A DNA stretch of 64,000 nt from Cercis canadensis. Taxonomy: Eukaryota; Streptophyta; Magnoliopsida; Fabales; Fabaceae. The stretch is from the NCBI GenBank assembly GCA_003255065.1, contig QAOA01000600.1, positions 39,752 through 103,751 of the forward strand, written 5' to 3'. Numbering within the stretch: position 1 is the stretch's first letter; each line of letters opens with the position of its first letter. A program made the translations under genes and the position numbers. Below are positions 37,181-49,954 of this stretch, piece by piece. Under the pieces are notes generated by a model. It was given only the letters and a program-made list of their open reading frames with translations. It was not told where the DNA came from and made no database searches.

Positions 37181-40158
37181 TGTCGCAACGTCCCTTTTCG
37201 GGAGCGCGAAGCAGAGCGGCGAAACCCTACCACGAGAAAAATAAAAAAAAAAGTATAAGGATGCATAATATGATGCAAAAGAATGGAGTCGCCACCAATC
37301 GTTTTATTCCATTTTTAGACAAATGAAATGGTGCGATTGGACACCTAAAAGATTTGGTCTACATTCAGAGTTTGGATTCGGGGGTTGATTACGTGTAGGG
37401 AAGGTATTAGCACCCTACGACGTCCGTTCTTAGAACGGTCACCTATTTAATCTTTTGTTATCTTTTAAAGTGAATTAAATTGGTCATAACATTATGCTTA
37501 AAATAAAGCAATACTTTGTTAAGTCCTGTCAGTCCTTCTGACGAAAACTAAAAATATGCCTCAAGACTATTAGGTAGAGTTCGTGATTGTCATTACAATC
37601 CCCTCCCAATCTATTCCGTCATAAACAAGTTTAACATAACTAGAAAATGTATGAAATGTAATTTATTATAAATGCTAGAAAATGAATTTGAGATTTATGG
37701 AAAAAAGGTTTTTTATTGAAAGTCTTTCTTTAGCCCACCAGTACGTCTGGAAAAGCCAAAGAGACACTCCTCACCTCCGGAATGTCAAAGTATCGCCATC
37801 ATTATGGCTAATTTTGATTATTCCCTCGTCGGTACTTTAATCCACATTTTAAGGTAAAAATATCATATTATGCATGAAAGATTTTTTAGAAAATTATGCA
37901 TAGGAAGGATTTTATTAGAAGTTAACCTCAAGTCCCACCAGTACCTCTGGCAAAACTAGAGAAACCCCTTTACCTCCGGAATGTCAAAATATCGCTATCA
38001 TTATAGCTAATTTTTTGATTATTCCCTCGTCGGTAATCTCAATCTAGCATAGGTAAAAAAAACATAATGACGAGATGTAATGAGATGTACCACAATGCAG
38101 CAAATAAATGTTATAAAAATATTAATTAAAAAGATAAAGCGATATTGGGAATTTTATTGGCCGCACCAGTACCTCTGGCATAACCAAGAAAATTATCCCT
38201 CACCTCAGGAATATTAGGAAATAATTGTCAACACAATTATTCTCTAATTTAATCCGTCGTCGGGTTTTAATTTTCTTTAAAAAGGAAAATGACTATGTAC
38301 AATACAAAATGCATAATGCACGTAAAATAAATAAGACAAAATAAATTAGTATTTAAAATAAATAAATAAATAAAAATAATAATAACAATATGCAAAGAAC
38401 AAGATATAAAAACTATAAAATAAATAATTTAGAATGGCCAAAAATGAAATATGAGTCCTAAATAAATGAACCCAAAAGAAAGCTAAAATTAAATAATATA
38501 GCTTTTAAATAAAAGATAAAATTAAACCCCCTAAAAAATACAATCCTATTAAAAGAAACAAAGCCTAAGAAATAATGCATTTCTATTGTGCAATGATCAA
38601 TTAAAGAAAAAAAAATGCAAGCTAGTATATCTTGATATTTATATATAAAACACATACATTATTGCTTAATAAAACAAACAATGGTCTTTAAATTTAAACT
38701 AGGCTTATATTGAAACAAAAAGGATGAAAACAAAAAAAAGGCAAGAGGCCATTACAAGGCCCAACCAAAATAGCCTAAACAAACCAAATAAATAACAAGA
38801 CAACATAAAAAAACAAAAAGATAAAGCCTTGTACGAAAATCAGCAAGGCAAATAAGTAGTAAAACTAAAAACTAATAAAATGAAGTTAAAGCCCATCAGA
38901 CTTAGAAACCAAACAGCAAAGTAAATTAATAGAAGCCCAATTAACAAATAAAGCATTAAAAACAAATATAGAAGATGGCCTAAAAAGAGAGAAGTCAGTG
39001 CAAGGGGAAGACCACCGAAACAGAGAAGAAAGAAAGAGCCAGGGAGCTGCGAAAATGGAGCTCTTAACCTTCTTCCATCTCTTTGAAATCAAAGGACTTG
39101 ACTTTGATTTTCAAGTAACAATGACTAAGGTAAGAAATATTTCTCTTTGTTCCTCTAAATACCTCTCCCTATTTTTCTGAAATTCCATTTCTCTCTCTTT
39201 TCCAAATTGGTTTCTCTCTCTAAAAGGAAGCTTCTCTCTCTAAACATTGGGGATCCTCATCTGGGTATTTTTTATTCTCTTTCTGTAAATGTTGTATATC
39301 TCTAAATTGGGTGCTAATAGATATGGGAATGAGTTAATTTTTTTTGTGCTCTATTTCTCTTTCTCTTCCTCTGGTAACCTCTGTTTAAAATTTTTGTTCA
39401 ATTTGTCTATGAAAATAAATGAAAGGGGCGGAGCCACCACTGCCGGCAGTGCCCACCTCCTTTGCTACCCGAAAGCAAAAATGGAAAAAAAAAAGGGTGA
39501 TTTGATTATTATTATTTTTTATGATATATATATAAAAAATCGTGGGTTAAATTTGTGCTCTGTGTAGTGTCTAACCCACAAGAAAATAAAAGATTTAATA
39601 ACAACAAAAATGCAAGATGGTATTAGTACCTGAGATGATGAAAATTTTGGAGTTTCCCCACGGTGTGGTACTGGATTTTTTCTGCTTCTTGCTGTTTTGT
39701 GTTTCAGAATTTATTCTCTATTTTTCTCCTACGGTATTGCTTCCATCTCTGTCTCTTTGCTTCTTTGTGTGAGGCTTTTTATAGCCGGAGCTTTGTGCAA
39801 GTTGCATTGACAGGAGTTGACGATTTCCTGCTTTCAAGCTGCCAGGGGCATGGCTTGAAGCGTGGCTGGACTGATGAATAGCAAAGGGGGTGCTGCCTTG
39901 CGTGTTACCTCTAACAGCATTTATTTCTTCTCTGTTTTTATTTTATTTTATGTTATTCATTTGTAATAATAATTTTTTTTTGCATTTTTATATTTTTTAA
40001 GTTGTATATTTTTTTTGTGATTTTTGTTAGCATTTCAGTATTTTTAGCTATATTTGTTTTATTTTGTAGTATTGAAATATTTTAATTGAGCACACAAAAA
40101 TATGGTTCCAAAGACCATGATCCCAAAAATAATTCATGTACAAATTTGGGTGTCAACA
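37181..40158. mobile_element. 2.98-kb LTR-like insertion nested in the copia element
   Basis: Starts TGTCGCAACGTCCC and ends GGGTGTCAACA (TG...CA), flanked by perfect 5-bp repeats CCTGC (37,176-37,180 and 40,159-40,163). It has no retroviral ORF. It carries 'ggagtcgccaccaatc' and 'ggtattagcaccctacg', wording found in plant gypsy-type LTRs. It is best read as a large solo LTR or a non-autonomous element. Removing it restores the copia reading frame. Confidence 0.8.
37730..38300. repeat. Three diverged ~200-bp repeats inside the LTR-like element
   Basis: A unit with 'caccagtac(g/c)tctgg', 'cacctccggaatgtcaaa', 'atcgccatcattatggcta' and 'ttattccctcgtcgg' recurs at about 37,735, 37,938 and 38,163. 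The third is the most diverged. Confidence 0.75.
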
Positions 40159-41791
40159 CCTGCTACTCCTTACCCTATCCAGCAAGTGGTGACTTATGAC
40201 AGATTATCCCCTAGCTATAAACATTTTGTTTCCCAAGTGGCTCACATCTATGAACCCCAATTTTACCATCAAGCTATCAAATATCCTGAGTGGAGGTCAG
40301 CTATGTAGGCAGAATTAGATGCCCTTGAGGCCAATAATACCTGGACAGCAGTCTCCCTTCCAAAAGAAAGACATACCATTGGTTGTAGATGGCTCTACAA
40401 GGTCAAGTACAAGGCTGATGGGAGCTTAGATAGATATAAAGCATGTTTGGTGGCTAAGGGTTATACACAACAGGCAAGGATTGATTTCCTAGACACCTTC
40501 TCACCAGTGGCCAAAATAACCACTGTCAGGTTATTGCTCTCAGTTGCAACAGTCAGAAAATGGACACTGGTCCAGCTTGACGTTAACAATGCCTTCCTCA
40601 ATGGCGATTTATTTGAGGAGGTGTATATGCAATTACCTCTGGGTTATTCAGTTAAGGGGGAGCACCAAGTATGCAAGCTTAACAAATCTTTATATGGCTT
40701 AAGACAAGCCTCACGCCAGTGGTTCCACAAATTTTCAACCACCTTACTTCAGCATGGCTTCTCTCAGTCTAACAGTGACTACTCGTTATTTACAATTGGC
40801 AAAGGTCCCACATAGGTCATTCTTCTCGTCTATGTTGATGACATAGTCCTTGCAGGCCCTAATGCTCAGATGGTTCATCAAGTGCAGCAGCTGCTACAAA
40901 AGCTATTCAAGCTCAAGGTTCTTGGAGATTTAAAGTACTTTCTTGGCTTGGAGATAACCCATTCCACCAAAGGCATCTCTCTCTCCCAGCAAAAGTACAC
41001 ATTCCAGTTATTAGAGGATACTGGGTTTGCAGCTTCCAAACCCATGTCAGTACCAATGGAGCCTAAGTTGAAACTTAGTAAGACTGATGGGGAATTATTA
41101 CCAGATGCTTCTATGTATCGAAGACTGCTTGGTCGCCTCATGTACTTGATCATTTCCAGACCAGATATTAGCTATGCTGTCAACAAGCTCAGCCAATTCA
41201 TGTCTTGCCCTCGAGCTCCCCACCTAGCAGCTGTGCACCATCTTCTTCAATACCTCAAATCCAGTCCAGGCCAAGGCTTATTTTTTCCTTCTACCTCCTC
41301 TCTCAAAATTACTGCCTTTGCTGATGCAGATTGGGGAAGTTGTGTAGATACCAGAAAATCCACTACAGGTTACTGTGTCTTCATTGGCAATTCCTCCATC
41401 ACTTGGAAATCAAAAAGGCAGCCCACTGTCTCAAGGTCTTCTGCCGAGGCTGAATACAGGGCTCTGGCTAGTGTTACAAGTGAACTCTTATGGTTGCGCC
41501 AGTTGTGCAGAGTTTTTGCCATTTCAGTTCCCTCAGTCATGGTCTTCTGTGACAACCAATCTGCTATCCACCTTGCTTCTAATCCTACATCTCATGAGCG
41601 ATCTAAACATGTTGATATTGACTGCCATTTCATACGTGAGCATGTCAATTCTGGCTTTATCAAGCTTATCCATGTCTAGTCTCAGCATCAGATAGCTGAC
41701 CTGTTAACCAAGGCACTCCCTGCAACTCAGTTCAAATTCTTATTGTCCAAGTTGGGAGTATTAGACATTTATCTCCCACCTTGAGGGGGAG

Positions 41792-41999
41792 TATTAGACA
41801 CGTCAACAATTAGTTAGTTATTAGCCACATCAGCTGGTTTGTTAGATATTCAGCTTTAGTTAGTTAGATTCTTCTCTCCATCAGATTAGTTGGTTATTAT
41901 ACACAGCAGAGCCATGTGCTTCTGTTATATATATATACATGTAATCTGCACCTCATTATTCAATTGAATACAGAATTTCATTTCTTTCTTTTCTCTTCA
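41792..41999 (+). mobile_element. 3' LTR of the copia element
   Basis: Follows the polypurine tract directly and runs from 'tattagacacgtcaac' to about 'ttttctcttca'. It contains a 'tatatatatacatg' box. The usual TG start appears mutated to TA. The 5' partner was not found. Confidence 0.6.
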
Positions 42000-42456
42000 C
42001 GATCACCTCTGGTGTAATACTATCATCTGTTCAAAAGTGGATACACTGTTAAGTTAACTTAATTTAAAGATTTATTTGATCTGTGAGTTAACCTTAATTT
42101 CTTCATGCTATCTTAAAATTCTTTTTCCTTGGTATGTTTGAAGTAGGACTAGTCTTCATTCTTAGACTTGCGAGCATGTAAAATAGTTTAAGTTTGTTTC
42201 TCTAACACAAGTATACAATTAGGAAACCAGAACAACACGTTGGTCATTTATAGAAAACTTGGCCTTGATTTCATAGAAAGCCTGAGATGGCTAATTTGAT
42301 TCCACTGTTTTCCTTTGATTTGGACCGATGAGCAACTGGTTCCAATGGCTAAACCTCTCAGTTTTTAATTTGAAGATTCTAAAGTTACAGTCATACATGA
42401 TATAGCCAAGCCCAGTAAATAGCTTCCATGCTAAGGCCTTATTTTGTGAGTGATAC

Positions 42457-42503
<47 letters not shown>

Positions 42504-43600
42504 NTTTTTTTTTTAGTTTCAATGCTAGCAGAATAATAAGTAATAATTTATTTTTGTAGTTTCCATGCCAGAGACCGTTATTTTCCTCTTTTAATGATGA
42601 AGCAATGTAGAATTAACATTTCATTGCTTAATGATAAAGTTAGATGAAGACTTACCCCCGATGATAGAAGAGTGCTATGCTACACTGGGAATGCTTATAT
42701 CTATTCATTTCTTATGAGTAACTATTGTCAACTACGTTTTCATGTTAAGCATAGAGCTTATCTAACTTGCATAAATTTATTATCTGCTCGTAGTAATATT
42801 AGTAGTTTAAAATATGCAAGTGGTACCTGAGAAGACATTTCGGTTTTGCGTTTTTTTTGTTAGAATATGTTCTGCTGTGGGGTTATGTGAATGGGTTTGA
42901 ACGTGATGCCATTGAAAGTGTGATTTGAAAAAGGATAAAGATATGAAATTTATAATTTTTGTTAGGATTCTTACGTTAATATAAACTTTATCAACTATAC
43001 TACGCAATATATTTATGTAATATTGACTGAGTTTATTTGGCTGTTTTCTACACAGGGGTTGGTTTATATTGGAAAGCGATGGAAGATATATATGCACATG
43101 GAGAAACTGAGGTGGGAATGTAAGATAAGGAAGAGATTATCAAAGGCTTAAAAGCACAAACAATTTGTCCTTATTTAAATTTTCAAATAATATTCTACTT
43201 CCAAGTACATTGTATTGCCTGTAACTATTCTGGTTAATTGAATTTGTTAGTGCCTATTTTTCTATTTGGTTGAATTAAAATAATTATGCTCTAAAATGTG
43301 TTTCAAGGGCAAATTTAACTGCATTAATCTTCTAATTTTTATTAAATATTGAATTTAAAACCAAATATGATCAATGATTTTCGTAACAAGTCATAAAATC
43401 TGAATCATAGACAAATTTAATTGATTCAATGTCGTATTTTCTCCCTTAAATATTTTAAATTTAATAACAAAAATGAATAATGAATTCTCACATTCTTGAG
43501 AACGATCTCAGTACCACTTAACTACTTACTTGGTGCATGAAAATTATCTAGTAATATCTGTAAAGAAGCCCATGTTTATAAAATACTACCATTTGTCAAA
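42000..43600. other. No gene recognised
   Basis: AT-rich DNA without a supported ORF on either strand. It includes a poly-T tract of about 55 bases (42,460-42,514) with an N at 42,504. Confidence 0.6.
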
Positions 43601-43619
43601 TCATATTTTTCTACCCTTT

Positions 43620-44710
43620 TCAGTTACCCCACATCATTTCCACGTACAAACCTGGGCACTGCACCCACGCTATCAAGAAGGTTTTGTTGTTTATTAAGCA
43701 TAACAAGACCAATTGATTTGTCTTCCGTAAAAACGTCAACTGATATTAGTTACTCAAAATTTCTTCGATACAAAGAACTACTTGTGATTGTAAAATGACT
43801 TACTCATGTGATTGAATGAATAAGAGTTTGTGTAGAAAAGCACTTAGTGATCCATGCCTTTTCCCCTACTATCTAAAATAAAATGATGGACTCGTCATGA
43901 ATTAGCACATGTTATGTGTTGGTTGGACGGTGGGTCGTATAATCCATGCCACGATCGTTATAATAGAACTATCCCATAAAAATAATTGTTACGTGTTGGT
44001 TCTACCTTGATTGAATAACCAAATTCCAAAGTCAATATTGGCGACGACTTTAAAATTTTTATTGTTTTGTTTTGTTGTGTTCTTGGACATTCATTTTACA
44101 ATCAGAAAATAACATGTTATTTTTTTTAATAATTAAAAGTGGAATTCAGGCAAGGCATTAGTGATCCAGGAAGGATGTGTTGAGTTCTTTATTCCATATC
44201 CTTTCTCTCTATCTCTCTTCGTTTCTCTTCTTAGCCCTTGTCTCTGTAAACTCTGACTTGAATCTCTACGTTTCTCTTCTAATCACTTTCTGGCTGAGAT
44301 TAGCGTCTTCATCACAAAGATTATGGAATGAGTCTATTCTTATGCGTTTTGAATAACTGATGTTGTGAAGGTTAGATTTTTTGTTTCTAGTTTTTCATCT
44401 ATTTTTTTAGCATCATTTTTGGCTGATACTTGTGATCTCTCTAGATGGCACTTTGATCATAAGAATATAGGAACAATGGAAGATTATTTAGACACTTTAA
44501 AATTTTTGTATTAGTAAAAATAAGGTTTTTTTGTTTTTATTAGGGACACAGAATATGCATTTTAGAAAATCCCATTGTGTGGAAAGGTAAAATTTAAGTG
44601 AAAAGATAAAAACTACAAAATAATACCACAATAAAAAAGAAATAGACACGCTAGACTTGAAACGATATCCTAAGGACCAAACAAACCTTAAATATGAGTA
44701 TGAGACTAGC
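43620..44710 (+). promoter_or_regulatory. TNL4 upstream and leader region
   Basis: Collinear with the TNL1 and TNL2 upstream regions ('ccccacatcatttcc', 'acatgttatgtgttggttgg', 'ggaattcaggcaaggcatta', CT-rich leader, 'ttgtgaag|gttag'). It contains a single leader unit. Confidence 0.55.
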
Positions 44711-45478
44711 TGATATGAACCAGGTTGCAAGAGATTTTATGGATCGGGCAGAGCATAATAAAGCCCAGAAGAAAAGAGGTCCTAATTGCCCTGTTTCAAT
44801 AATAAAGGCATAACTTTTAGCTCGGGTAGAGTTATGGGGCCCATGACCCACCGTTTCGAAGCTTATTCAGAGGCCCACGTTGTGAAACCTGGGTATTCTA
44901 GGTTGAGGTCAATTTTGGGCCCAAAATCCTTCAAAAACGTTTGTTTTTGGCTGTTTCGTGGTTTGTTGATTTCTTTTGTAATATTTTAGGGTTTCCTTTT
45001 AGTACTTAAGCTATATGTTTTGTTTGTAGCCGAATTCAAAATATTATTTAGTTTCTTTGAGATTATACAATTAGTTCTTGAGATTCCTTTGATTGCTTTC
45101 TCGCTGTGTCAATTACTGATATGGACCGGGTCACAGGAGATTTCATGGATCGGGCAAAACATAATAAGGCTCTAATTGTCGTGTTTCAGTAATAAGGGCA
45201 TAACTTTTAGCTCGGGTGGAGTTATGAGGCCCATGACCTGCCGTTTTGAAGATCGTTCAGAGTTCCACATAGCATAAATTGGGTTTACACAATAAAGGCC
45301 ATTTTCGGGCCCAAAATCCTTCAAAAAATCTGTTTTGGGCTGTTTCGTAGTTTGCTAATTTCTATTGTAATGTTTTAGGGTTTCTTTTTAGTACTTAAGC
45401 TTTATGTTTGTTTGTAGCCACATTCAGAATATTATTCAGTTTTTTTGAGATTCCTTTGATTGCTTTCTCACTACGTCA
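44711..45478 (-). mobile_element. Two LTRs of the 0.4-kb family joined by 5 bp
   Basis: LTR 1 (44,711-45,111) runs TGATATGAACC to GCTGTGTCA. A 5-bp spacer (attac) follows, then LTR 2 (45,117-45,478) runs TGATATGGACC to ACTACGTCA. Perfect 5-bp repeats CTAGC (44,706-44,710 and 45,479-45,483) bracket the pair. The empty site is present at TNL5 near 54,662 (gtgactagccgagct). Orientation is opposite to 22,651 and 25,116. No internal coding domain remains. Confidence 0.85.
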
Positions 45479-45648
45479 CTAGCCGAGCTATTGTTAACAA
45501 TCAAAATATGGTTTTGTTGCATGTATATCACTTGTTTAAGGAGATTCATTTTCCATGCTTGCATCAATTTTTAACTAGTTTCTATTATGTTGATCGATTT
45601 TACATCTAATTCTTTTAGTAATCAATATGGTTTCGGTGTTGTAGGTAC

Positions 45649-45684
45649 ATGATTGGTTCAATTCATGGTGACTCAATAATGTAA
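45649..45684 (+). promoter_or_regulatory. uORF upstream of TNL4
   Basis: Twelve codons, MIGSIHGDSIM then TAA, 33 nt before the TNL4 start codon. Confidence 0.55.
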
Positions 45685-45717
45685 GGTTCTAACATTAATA
45701 TAAGATCCTAAATCCAA

Positions 45718-48700
45718 ATGCTGAAACCCTTAAGAGTTTCAATGTCTCTTGGTGATGAAGGAGCATCTTCCTCAAATTTTTCTTTCAATTCAGCCCCACG
45801 ATGGAAATATCATGTTTTCTTGAGTTTTACAGGTGAAGATACCCAAATAAATTTTACAAACTTCTTATATACTGCTTTGGCAAAAAAGGGAGTCCTCACT
45901 TTCAGGAATGACGAACAACTTGAGAGAGAAGTTATTTCTGAACAACTCCTTAAAGCCATTGAAGAATCTTTCTCTGCAATTGTTGTTCTCTCCCCAAAAT
46001 ATGCTACATCCGCTTGGTGTTTGGATGAGCTCCAGAAAATTGTTGAATCTAGAAAAATGTTGGATGGATTGGTTTTTCCAGCCTTCTATGATGTAGAACC
46101 CTCTGATGTAAGGTACCAAAAGGGAAGTTTTGCCGAAGCTTTCAGCAAACATGAAGAGAGATATAAAGAGAGATGTAAGGTACCAAAAGATGGAGAGATG
46201 CCTTAAGAGAAGTTGCCGGTTTATCTGGATACCTGTCCAAGAATAGGTGATTAAGTAGCCATATTTTAGGTAACTAAGTAGAATAGCAATGTTAAAAATA
46301 AAGGCCCATAAATCAAGCTGCAATTAATAATTCTAGTTATGTGGTAAAAAATATCAACTTAAAAGCTTGGCAGTTAAGCTAGAAAAGTATTGAGCATATA
46401 TTCTGAATCTGTGTATAAGGTGCTAAATATATGATAACCTGTGTTGGCTGTTTCTTCATCTCTTTTATTATAATTCTTATCTAACTCATCACAAGATTAT
46501 CCTTTCTTCCATCTAGGCACCAATCACAACTCATTGAAAAAATTGTAGCGGAGCTATGGACAAAACTACAACCTAAATTGCAATCACACAATGATGGACT
46601 AGTTGGAATTCATTCAAGGATGGAAAAGATGCTTTCACTTTTAGGCAAGGATGTTTGCTTCATAGGAATATGGGGCATGGGTGGTATAGGAAAGACAACT
46701 CTTGCTAGAGTTGTTTTATGAGACAATCCGCAATAAATTTGACATTAGTTGTTTCCTTGCCAATGTTAGAGAGACTTCTGGTGAAAGAGATCATGGTCTG
46801 GTTAAGCTGCAAAGAGAACTTCTTTCTCATATGAAAATTAGCGGCTTGGAAATTGAAGATTCATCTGATGGAAAGAAAATTGAAGATTCATTTGATGGAA
46901 AGAAACAAATTAGAAACCTTTTGTTCAACAAAAAGGTTCTTCTTGTCCTTGATGATATTAGTGCCAATAGCCAATTAGAGAATTTGGCTGGAAACTAAAA
47001 TTGGTTTGGTCAAGGGAGTAGAGTAATCATAACAACTAGAGACAAGCAATTGCTAATATCACATGGTGTGTCTAAAATGTATCCAATACAAATCTTGAAT
47101 GGTGAGGAATCCCTTCAGGTCTTTTGTCAGAAAGCCTTCAAAGATGAACCGGAACAATTTTTATCTAGAGTTGTCTAAAAATGTGGTTCAATATGCTGGA
47201 GGCCTTCCTTTGGCTCTCAAAGTATTGGGTTCCTTTCTTTGTGGAAGAAGTGTACTTGAAAGGGAAAATGCTCTTGATGAGATCAAAAAATTTTCACATG
47301 AAGATATTATAAGTAGACTTCAAATAAGCTACAAAGCATTGCATGACAACAAAAAGAATATATTTCTGAATATAGCTTGCTTCTTTAAGGGAATGAGCAA
47401 ACATGAGGTGATACATATATTGGAAGTATGTGATCTTTTTCCTGCCACTGGAATAAATGTTCTTCTTGAGAGATCCTTGCTAATTGAATATCTTGAGCGT
47501 GGTAAATGGTGTTTGGGGATGCATGACTTGCTTCAAGAAATGGGTAAGCATATAATTATCCATGAATCTCTTGATGATGTGAAAAAACGCAGTAGGTTGT
47601 GGTTGCAAGAGGATATTGATAATGTATTGACAGAAAATAAGGTATGCTTAATTTGACTAAATTAATGTTGTTACATTTTTTACTTGCATGCCTTATGAAT
47701 TTTAATTTAATTTATATCTTTACTATTATTCTTTATCAATCATACAACCATTTTTTTTCTACTTTTTTAGGGAACTGAGATTATTCGAAGCATTATTTTG
47801 AACCCAAGTAGATCATATGAAGCACGTTGGGATCTTGAAGCCTTCTCAAATATGCAGAACATTAAATTATTAATGTTAGAAAACTTGAATCTTCCACTTG
47901 GTCTGAATTGTCTTTCCAAAGGATTAAAATTTCTGAAATGGAAGCAATTTCCGTTTGAAGAATTGCCACTTGGTGTTCAACTTGACAAACTTGTTGAACT
48001 TACAATGTGCGAAAGCAAAATGAAGCAGCTTTGGCAAGGAACAAAGGTATGAATGCTATACTTTATCTAGAGATTTACATAGCTTGATTTACATCCTTGT
48101 GCATCGTCGTTCAAAACCTGCTGATTTTTTTTTTTTTTCTGATTTCTTTGTTTGATTAGCTTTTTGGAAAGCTGAAGATAATTGATTTGACAGATTCTAA
48201 GGATCTAATTATATTTCCTAGTGTTTCTGGAGTTCCATATCTTGATTCCTTGGTCCTTAAAAGATGTATAAACCTCGTCGAGGTTCATCATTCTATTAGA
48301 GTGCACAAGAAGCTTAAGTTACTGAACTTGAGAGACTGTATGAATCTTGAAATCCTTCCAAGTAAATTGGAAATGGATACTTTGGAGGTTTTCATTCTTT
48401 CAGGTTGTTCAAAAGTTCAAGAGCTTCCAGAGTTTGGGGACAATATGGAAAATCTATCAAAGCTTCATTTAAAGGGTTGCAAAAGTCTTGTTTGCCTGCC
48501 AAGATCCATTGAAAATTTGAAAGCTCCTAGAATTCTTGATATTTCTGATTGTTCTAAGCTTTCTACACTGCCAGAGAATTTGGACAAATTTGAGGGTTTG
48601 GAGATGCTTGATGTATGTGGAACTGCCATAAAAGATGTACCCCCTACCATTGTTCATCTAAAATTTCTTAAAAAATTATCTTTGGGTGGACAAAGAGAAA

Positions 48701-49954
48701 GATAATCCAACTCATGCAACTTATTAGGTCTTCCCTTTCAACTTATTATGATGTTGCCTGCTTTGTCAAGCTTTTCCCTTTTGGAGGAATTAGATTTGAG
48801 TTACCGTAATCTTAGTGATGAATCACTTCCTGTTGATCTTGGCCTACCATTGTTGTGGAACTTAGATGTAAGTGGGAACAATTTTATTAACCTACCGGCT
48901 AGCAGCTTTGCTGATCTTTCTAAGCTATATAATCTTAACTTAAATGATTGCCCAATGCTTAAGTCGGTTCCTATGCTTCCTCCCGAAGTATATCGGTTAT
49001 CAGCAAGAAACAGTCCTTCATGGGATCCATTCTCAGATACACAGTTCCTTTGTGATTTTGTTTCGTCACGCCAAATGGTACGTTTGTCTACATATACGTC
49101 TCTCTCTCTCTCTTTCATTTTACAACACACTTCAAATATCCTATTCTTAGTTGTTTAAGAAGAAAATTTTATTGTGACAGGTGAGAGAAGACTCCTACCA
49201 TTTTTTGCTCATCACAGGCAGTGAGATTCCACCATGGTTCAATAATCAAGATTACTTTCATCAGGAGATAGATTCATCATTTCAGTGGGAAATAATATGG
49301 GGACTTGATTTCGTTTACAACCCCGATATTTCTTTAGAAAGTAGGGTATTGATATCAATAATAGTGGACAACCCTGATTATTGTCTTTCAAGTGAAGGGT
49401 GGGGAATTGCTTTATGCCTTGTGTTTGAAAATCCGTTTCCACCTTTTCCTTGGTTTGTTCCTACAGTTACTTGGATTTGTAAAACTCCCAAAGTTGAAGC
49501 GCCCATCCCCTCAGGTTTCCCAGTTACAAGCTGGATTGAAGAGTTTAGTGACCCTCACTTGTGTATTTTATTGTTGAGAGGTGATGATGCAAATATTCAA
49601 CGACATCTAAAAGGTGGTCACAACCAAATTCAATTATTGTTTTATGCTCTAGCTGCTTCTATGTGGGAAGACGCATCTCATGACCTAGCTCTAGATATAA
49701 TGAACATAAGCAAGTGTGGGTGCCGTGTGTTATCTAAAGAAGATCTGGAAGTGTGGGGCAAAGCAACGAGTAAACGAAAACAAAGTAATAACTTTGACAC
49801 CCCTTCCAGCAGTCTCAAATCAAGAAAAAGTGAGATCTCTTACAGCTGTCACAACAAATCAAGATTTGCTGATGCCATTGAGGATGAAAATCCATGCTGT
49901 GACGGAATTGAGATTACATTTGTCGATGTATCAAATGCAGAAGCAAACCGATGA
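45718..49954 (+). pseudogene. TNL4: TIR-NB-LRR pseudogene
   Basis: Homologous exons: 45718-46246, 46517-47641, 47771-48046, 48160-49077, 49181-49954. Lesions: (1) near 46,172 the TIR end is replaced by a copied 'gatgtaaggtaccaaaag' segment, shifting frame to a stop at 46,204; (2) an extra T near 46,716 just after the P-loop (gttgttttatg); (3) CAA to TAA at 46,996; (4) an extra T near 47,160; (5) TAA at 48,703-48,705 in the LRR. A 27-bp in-frame tandem repeat encodes IEDSxDGKK twice near 46,851-46,904. The TIR also lacks a Gly codon (LEREVIS against LERGEVIS). LRR and C-JID remain recognisable. The closest relative is TNL2. No full-length product is possible. Confidence 0.92.

Larger units (their letters stand above)
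37132..41999 (+). mobile_element. Degenerate, 5'-truncated Ty1/copia retrotransposon
   Basis: Two parts, 37,132-37,180 and 40,159-41,999, were one sequence before the insertion at 37,181. Across the junction the reading is YLQDYLC then CCTGC then TPYPIQQ...YDRLSP, the linker between copia integrase and reverse transcriptase. The RT part has [13 protein letters not shown] and YVDDIVLAG. The RNase H part has ADADWGSCVDTRKSTTGYC and SKHVDIDCHF. In-frame stops at 40,306, 40,813 and 41,677 show it is dead. A polypurine tract (ttgagggggag) precedes a 3' LTR at 41,792. Gag, protease, most of integrase and the 5' LTR are missing. Confidence 0.9.

Noticed and set aside
42807-43097. 96-codon minus-strand frame
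   Set aside because: No family resemblance, low-complexity AT-rich codons, no splice or promoter context.
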